The position numbers were made by a program, and so were the translations under genes. The notes under the pieces are model-generated. The model made no database searches. It saw nothing but the letters and a program-made list of their open reading frames with translations, and had not been told where the DNA came from. 10,584 bases of DNA from an uncultured Verrucomicrobiota bacterium (GTDB taxonomy: Bacteria; Verrucomicrobiota; Kiritimatiellia; RFP12; UBA1067), in assembly GCA_946615275.1 (NCBI GenBank), contig CAMOHV010000020.1, forward strand, positions 1 to 10,584, given 5' to 3'. Of this stretch, positions 6,021 through 10,584 are shown piece after piece (positions within the stretch are counted from its first letter, which is position 1; every line of letters begins with the position of its first letter).

Positions 6021-6692
6021 ATGCTTGAGGCAAAAAACATTTCTTTCGGCTACGGACGCGATGACGTGTTCGCCGCGGCCACGTTTTCCGTGGGCCCGGG
6101 CGAGACCGTCGCGCTCGTGGGCGCGAACGGCGCGGGGAAGACGACGCTTCTTCGCGTCCTCGCCGGGCTGCTCATGCCGTGCACAGGCCATGTGTACGCG
6201 GACGGCTCCGACATCTTCGCGCATCCGCTGCGCTACCGCCGCATCCTCGGGTATCTGCCGGAGTCCGCGCCGGTGGAGCCGGGCATGACAGTGAAGAAGT
6301 GCCTCCGCTACCGCGCAAGCCTCAAGGGCGAGCAGCCGCGCCGCCTGCGCCACCGAGTGGAGGAGGCTATGGAGACGTGCGGGCTTAAGGATCTCGCGGA
6401 CGTGCCCACCGAGCTGCTCTCCGCAGGCCAGCGAAAGCGCGTGGCGCTCGCGGACGCGCTGATACTGCGTCCGCGCGTGCTGCTGCTCGACGACGTGCTC
6501 GCGGGGCTTGACGCCTCGGCGCGCGGCGCGCTCGCCGCCGCGCTCACCGCGTCGTCGTCGTTCGCGTCCGTTGTCGTGGCCGGCCACGAGCTGGCGGACA
6601 TGGGCCGCTTCGCGAAGAGGTTCTTCGTGATGAAGGGCGGAGTGATATACGAGGCCGCCGACGTGGCGGCGGCCGGAAAGGCCCTCGCGTGA
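6021..6692 (+). CDS. ABC transporter ATP-binding protein (GldA-like)
   Basis: A 223-residue cytoplasmic ATPase that should power the permease encoded next. Motifs: Walker A GANGAGKTT (34-42); GYLPE at the Q-loop position (77-81), usual for the GldA/ABC-2 group; signature LSAGQ (133-137); Walker B VLLLDD (153-158); D-loop GLD (162-164); H-loop H189 in AGHEL. The catalytic Glu after Walker B is Asp158, followed by Val instead of Pro. The protein ends soon after the H-loop domain and lacks the C-terminal extension of longer GldA proteins. I chose the ATG at 6021 because the protein then begins MLEAKNISFGYG as the family does; a TTG at 5982 lies in the -35 and is rejected. Its stop overlaps the next start by 4 bases (GTGA). 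Confidence 0.92.
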   Translation: MLEAKNISFGYGRDDVFAAATFSVGPGETVALVGANGAGKTTLLRVLAGLLMPCTGHVYADGSDIFAHPLRYRRILGYLPESAPVEPGMTVKKCLRYRASLKGEQPRRLRHRVEEAMETCGLKDLADVPTELLSAGQRKRVALADALILRPRVLLLDDVLAGLDASARGALAAALTASSSFASVVVAGHELADMGRFAKRFFVMKGGVIYEAADVAAAGKALA

Positions 6693-8839
6693 ATCCTGTG
6701 TGGGTGATGTTCCGCCGCACGCTGGGGCGGCTGTTCGGCTCGTTCACGACGATGGGGGCCGTGGCGGTGTTCGCGTCCGCGTCTTCGGCCGCGTTCTTCA
6801 TTGAGCTGGGGAAGGGCGGGTCTTCGCCCGTGGCGGCGCTCTGGGCGGTGGCGGCGGTGCCGTGGCTGCAGGGGCTGGCGGTGTTCGCCACGATGCGCCT
6901 TCTCGCGGAGGAGCGCCTTGCGGGGAGGATGGACTTGATCCTCACGGCGCCGGTGAGGGAGTCGAGCGTCGTGATGGGGAAGTTCCTCGGGGCGTGGACC
7001 CTCTCGGCCATGGCGCTCATGGTGTATCTCGCGGTTCCTCTCCTGCTGCTGCCGCGCTTCGCGCCGTCGTTCGCGCCGATGCCGCGCGCGCTGGAGTTCC
7101 TGCCGGCGCTGGCGGCGCTTCTGATGCAGTCGGCGCTCTGGAGCGCGGCGGGGCTTCTGGCGAGCGCGTGCTGCAGGCAGCCCGCGACGGCGGCGGTGGC
7201 GGCCCTCGCGGCGGTCATGGCCTTGCCGTGGGCGGCGTGGCGCGCCGCGCTCGCGTTCAGCCCGTCGCTGCGCGCGACGTTCCCGGACCATCCTTTCCTC
7301 GCGAACGCGTACGATCTTTCAACGGGGATGGTCTCCCTGGACGTGGTCGCGTTCTACTTCGCGTTCGGCATGGCGGCAATCTTCGCCGCCGGCAAGGCCG
7401 TTGCGTTCTGCCGGCTCAAGGGGCGCGGGGCGCGCGCCCTGCGCGTGTCCACAGTGGCGGCGGTGGCGCTCGCGTTCGTCTTCGCGTCGCTGTTCGTGCT
7501 GTGCGCGCGCCGCGTGGACTTCTCCGTGAGCATCCCGCGCTCGCGCGCCGACGACGTCTCGGCCCGCACGCGGCAGCTTCTTTCGTCCATCGACGGCGAG
7601 ACGCGCGTCACCTGCTTCCTCTCCGCGCGCTCTCCGGCGTTCCGCCCCGTGCGGCGCCTCCTCAAGAGCCTCGCGGCCGTGGCCGCCGAGCAGAACGGCG
7701 CGCGGCTGGTGGTGGACGCCGTGGATCCGCGCTGGGACCTTGCCGCCGCCGCGCGCCTCGTGCGGGAGGGGGTGGCCGAGGGCACGCTCGTCTTCCAGCG
7801 CGGCCGCCGCAGGGTGTCGATCCCCGCGCAGGACGCCGACGAGGCGGCATGCGCCTCCGCCCTGCTGCGCCTCGCGCTCCCCGCCCGGCGGGAGACGGTG
7901 TACTGGACGCGCGGGCACGGCGAGACGCCATTCGACTCCCACGACGCGATCTACGGCATGAGCGACTTCGCGCGCGATCTGCGGCGCGACGGGTACGACC
8001 TCAAGCCGCTCGACGTCTCGGCGGCGCCGTCGCTCCCGGCGGACTGCGCGCTCCTCGTGGTGGCCGGCGCCAGGGAGGCTTTCTCGCGCGACGAGCTGGG
8101 TAGGGTGGACGGCTATCTGCGCCACGGCGGGCGCCTGCTCGTCCTCTCCGCCGCCGGCGCCAACGCCGGAGTGGGCGCGCTGCTCGAGCGCTGGGGGCTG
8201 AAGGTGCTGCCTTTCACGGCGGTCTCGCCGCGCACCGTGAGCGGGGCCGACCTCGCCGTCACCGACCTCGGAGACCATGTGATAACGCGCCCGCTCGCGG
8301 GCACCACGCTCCTCTTCGGGGCGTCGGCGCCGCTCGCGGAGGCGTCGCCGGAAGGCCTTGCCGACAAGGACAACGTGAAGTTCACGCCTCTCGCCCGCAC
8401 CGATTCCCGCGCATGGGGCGAGACCGATGTCTCGGTGCAGCCCTGGACATACGACGCCGAGACCGAGCCGTCCGGGCCGCTCGTCCTCGCCGCCGCCCTC
8501 GAACGCGGCGCGAACGCCGGCGCAAACCTCGCCTTCCGCCCCACGCGCATTGTGGTGGTGGGCGACGCCGCTTTCGCGCTCAACGGCGCCCTCGCCTCGC
8601 GCGCCAACGCCAACCGCGATTTCCTCCTGAACGCCTTCGCCTGGCTGGCGGGGCTTGACGCCTCCACCGCTCCGGGCACGCCAGGCAACGTGATAGTCAC
8701 GGGCCTGGACCGCCCGGGCTGGCTGCGTTTCGCGGCGGCGGCCTGTATCGTCCTGCCTGCGCTGCCAATCGTGCTTCTGGCACTGCTGCGCCTCAGAAGG
8801 CGGCGCGTTCTGCCGCAGGTGCGGAAGGAGGCGCCGTGA
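6689..8839 (+). CDS. Fused ABC-2 permease and GldG-type auxiliary domain
   Basis: A 716-residue inner-membrane protein starting at GTG, with GAAAGG 7 bases upstream and a 4-base overlap with the ATPase gene. Residues 1-245 form an ABC-2 permease with several hydrophobic segments (about 18-38, 47-68, 103-123, 135-160, 166-185, 215-236) and the family segment EERLAGRMDLILTAPV (74-89). A further membrane segment (about 253-273) leads to a large extracytoplasmic GldG/ABC-auxiliary domain (about 275-675): TRGHGE (407-412), LLVVAGAREAFSRDEL (455-470), GGRLLVL (480-486), and near its end VVVGDAAFALNG with NRDFLLNAFAWLAG (642-655). A last membrane segment (about 681-701) ends in an Arg-rich tail. In Bacteroidota gliding bacteria GldF and GldG are separate; here they are one chain. 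The substrate is unknown; with no gliding genes in view, general export or envelope function is inference. Confidence 0.9.
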   Translation: MNPVWVMFRRTLGRLFGSFTTMGAVAVFASASSAAFFIELGKGGSSPVAALWAVAAVPWLQGLAVFATMRLLAEERLAGRMDLILTAPVRESSVVMGKFLGAWTLSAMALMVYLAVPLLLLPRFAPSFAPMPRALEFLPALAALLMQSALWSAAGLLASACCRQPATAAVAALAAVMALPWAAWRAALAFSPSLRATFPDHPFLANAYDLSTGMVSLDVVAFYFAFGMAAIFAAGKAVAFCRLKGRGARALRVSTVAAVALAFVFASLFVLCARRVDFSVSIPRSRADDVSARTRQLLSSIDGETRVTCFLSARSPAFRPVRRLLKSLAAVAAEQNGARLVVDAVDPRWDLAAAARLVREGVAEGTLVFQRGRRRVSIPAQDADEAACASALLRLALPARRETVYWTRGHGETPFDSHDAIYGMSDFARDLRRDGYDLKPLDVSAAPSLPADCALLVVAGAREAFSRDELGRVDGYLRHGGRLLVLSAAGANAGVGALLERWGLKVLPFTAVSPRTVSGADLAVTDLGDHVITRPLAGTTLLFGASAPLAEASPEGLADKDNVKFTPLARTDSRAWGETDVSVQPWTYDAETEPSGPLVLAAALERGANAGANLAFRPTRIVVVGDAAFALNGALASRANANRDFLLNAFAWLAGLDASTAPGTPGNVIVTGLDRPGWLRFAAAACIVLPALPIVLLALLRLRRRRVLPQVRKEAP

Positions 8840-10581
8840 GCAACCGCCGCGCGATAGTGTTCTTCCTTCTCGGGTCGCTGGCGCTCGCGGCGTTCCTGTG
8901 GGGGCTCTCGCGCCGCGCCGCCGCAGTCGCCACGGTCCGTTCGCGCACCACGCTCTCGATGTTCGACCCCGCGGACGTCACGGCGCTCGACATCCGCCCC
9001 GTGGGCTCGGCGTCCGTGCCGATCGTCTCGCTGGAGAAGACGCGCGGCGCATGGCGCATGGCGGCGCCGTTCGCGGCCGAGACCGACCCCGCCGCCGTCT
9101 CGCGCCTCCTTGACGCGCTGACGCTCTCGCCGGTGGCGGACATGCTTTCGCTCGACGACCTCAGGGGACTCGGCCACAGCCTCGCCGACTTCGGCCTCGC
9201 CCCCGCAAGAATGTCCGTCTCGCTCACGGCCGGCCCGCGCAGGGAGCGGCTGCTCTTCGGCGGAGACACGCCGTCTGGGCGCGAGACGTACGCGCGCTCC
9301 GAGGATCTCCGCAACGTGTTCACGGTGTCTGCGGACGTCTTCCGCCTCGCTTGCGCCGGCCCCGATTCGCTCAGGCGCCTTTCGTTCGTCGAAGGCTCCG
9401 CCGCCGACGTCGTCGGCCTCGAGTTCCGCATACCCGAGAAGCCGTTCGTGAAGCTTGCGCGCGAGAACGGCGTGTGGCGCATACTGCTGCCCGCCCCGGC
9501 ACCTGCGGACGCCAAGACCGCCGACGCCCTCGTCGAGCGCCTCGTCGCCGCCCGGGCTAGCCATTTCGTCTGGCCCGTGGCCGGCGGCGATCCCGGCTCC
9601 GCCGATGCCAAGCCGCGCGCCGACCTCCTCGCCTCCTACGGGCTCGACCCCGCGTCGCCCACGGCCTTCACCGCCACGGTGCGCCGCGCGCCGGACGCCG
9701 CCGACCAGATTGTCTTCGGCAAGTCCGCCGGCACCAACCTCGTCTACGCCCTCGTCCAGAACGGCGGCGCCGTGGTGGCCGTGGACGCCGCGCTCGCGGA
9801 GTTCTGCCGCGTGGGCGAGGCCGGCCTCAGGGACACACGCCTCTTCCCCTGCGCGGCGGCTGACGTGAAGTCCGTCACGTTCACCACGCCCGACTCTGTG
9901 ATCTACCGCCTGGTGCAGGACACCAACCGCGTCTGGCGCCTCGACACGCCTGTCGACGCGCCGGCCGACCCTTCGGCGGCGGCGTGGCTCGTGGAGCATG
10001 TCCTCGGCCTCAGGCAGGCCGACCTCGCCGAGAAGGGCGTAGGCGTGGCCGTCGCCACCGCCGCCACAAACATGCCCGCCATCTCCGTCCTCACGCCGGA
10101 CCTCACGAAGAGCGGCATATTCGCGAACCTGCGCGCCAAGACGCTTCTCGAGCTCGACCCGGCTGCCGTGCGCAGAATCTCCCTTAGGACGGCCTCCGGC
10201 GTGACGGCGGTGGAGTGGGACGCCGAGCGCGGGGCGTGGAACCTCATGCCTGCGGCGCAGGGCGACGCGCCGCCCAAGCCGCCGGTCGGCGCCGTCAACG
10301 AGGCGGCCGTGAAGCGCCTTCTCACGGCGCTCGCGCGCGTCGAGGCCGCGAGCGTGGAGACGCTTTCCGCGACGGCGGCTGACTTCGCGCGCTGCTCTCT
10401 CGACAAGCCTGCGTTCGTGCTGGCGGTGGACCTCGCGGGCGGCAAGACCGTCCACCGCGAGATAATGATCGGCGGCGCCGCTTCGGGCGGCGGGCGTTTC
10501 GCGACTGTCGGCGGGGCGGACGCCGTCTTCGTGCTGCCGCGCACCACCGTCTCCGCCCTCACCGCCTCCCTCACCCAATGA
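8836..10581 (+). CDS. Membrane-anchored DUF4340 protein with four internal modules
   Basis: A 581-residue protein starting at GTG, 4 bases after a strong AAGGAGG (8825-8831) and overlapping the preceding stop (GTGA). One N-terminal membrane segment (about 6-25) follows MSNRR, so the rest should be extracytoplasmic. I see four related modules, each with an (A)-D-V start, a conserved Trp 22-25 residues later and then a Leu/Val-rich helix: V48/W73, V192/W214, V344/W367 and V445/W468. Modules 1, 2 and 4 continue into a GL-P-type turn (DFGLAP, SYGLDP, CSLDKP) and an FG/IGG strand segment; module 3 is shortened. DUF4340 genes often follow GldG-type genes, so it is likely a partner subunit of the ABC complex. 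The biochemical role is unknown. The gene is complete and stops 3 bases before the window end. Confidence 0.9.
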   Translation: MSNRRAIVFFLLGSLALAAFLWGLSRRAAAVATVRSRTTLSMFDPADVTALDIRPVGSASVPIVSLEKTRGAWRMAAPFAAETDPAAVSRLLDALTLSPVADMLSLDDLRGLGHSLADFGLAPARMSVSLTAGPRRERLLFGGDTPSGRETYARSEDLRNVFTVSADVFRLACAGPDSLRRLSFVEGSAADVVGLEFRIPEKPFVKLARENGVWRILLPAPAPADAKTADALVERLVAARASHFVWPVAGGDPGSADAKPRADLLASYGLDPASPTAFTATVRRAPDAADQIVFGKSAGTNLVYALVQNGGAVVAVDAALAEFCRVGEAGLRDTRLFPCAAADVKSVTFTTPDSVIYRLVQDTNRVWRLDTPVDAPADPSAAAWLVEHVLGLRQADLAEKGVGVAVATAATNMPAISVLTPDLTKSGIFANLRAKTLLELDPAAVRRISLRTASGVTAVEWDAERGAWNLMPAAQGDAPPKPPVGAVNEAAVKRLLTALARVEAASVETLSATAADFARCSLDKPAFVLAVDLAGGKTVHREIMIGGAASGGGRFATVGGADAVFVLPRTTVSALTASLTQ

Positions 10582-10584
10582 CGG

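Noticed and set aside
8113..10578. Very long open frame on the minus strand opposite the DUF4340 gene and the 3' part of the permease/GldG gene
   Set aside because: Its translation is Arg/Gly/His/Glu-rich and shows no family motif. It mirrors the GC-rich third-position bias of two genes with clear domains on the other strand.

Overview
The window is GC-rich, tightly packed bacterial DNA. The protein set is an ABC-2/GldG/DUF4340 export cassette, a large secreted VIT-vWA-TPR-DUF2135 protein and an RtcR-like sigma-54 activator. Together with the GC-rich base use and a TTTCAACC-type octamer array, it suggests a member of the Planctomycetes-Verrucomicrobia-Chlamydiae group, perhaps Kiritimatiellota or Verrucomicrobiota. 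That assignment is inference; no rRNA or taxonomic marker is present.

Layout. (i) 1-322, minus strand: 5' part of proC (pyrroline-5-carboxylate reductase), running off the left edge. (ii) 323-432: 110 bp divergent promoter region. (iii) 433-3465, plus strand: 1010-residue exported VIT/vWA/TPR/DUF2135 protein, convergent with (iv) 5557-3502, minus strand: a two-gene unit of an RtcR-like sigma-54 enhancer-binding protein and a small DUF1232 (YkvA-type) protein. (v) 5558-5768: control spacer with the regulator's promoter, a 4.5-copy octamer array directly upstream of its -35, a GC-rich hairpin and a tRNA terminator. (vi) 5941-5769, minus strand: tRNA-Leu(GAG) and tRNA-Tyr(GTA), two bases apart, both with encoded CCA. 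(vii) 5942-6020: divergent promoter region where a 12-bp palindrome supplies the -35 of both directions. (viii) 6021-10581, plus strand: three-gene operon with GTGA start/stop overlaps: ABC ATPase, fused ABC-2 permease/GldG protein, and a membrane-anchored DUF4340 protein with four internal modules.

The operon at the right should build one inner-membrane complex: a cytoplasmic ATPase, a permease with a large extracytoplasmic GldG domain, and an anchored partner. The minus-strand unit looks like a stress-responsive regulator with a small membrane-associated partner; no rtcA or rtcB is in view.

The most distinctive signals are regulatory. All five promoters I can place carry a TGn extended -10. 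Three of them put the -10 only 6-10 bases before an ATG that lacks a Shine-Dalgarno sequence, which predicts leaderless or almost leaderless mRNAs for proC, the vWA gene and the ABC operon. No wholly new system is proven here. The best candidates for follow-up are the palindromic divergent promoter, the leaderless starts, the regulator/DUF1232 pair with its octamer array, and the four-module DUF4340 protein.
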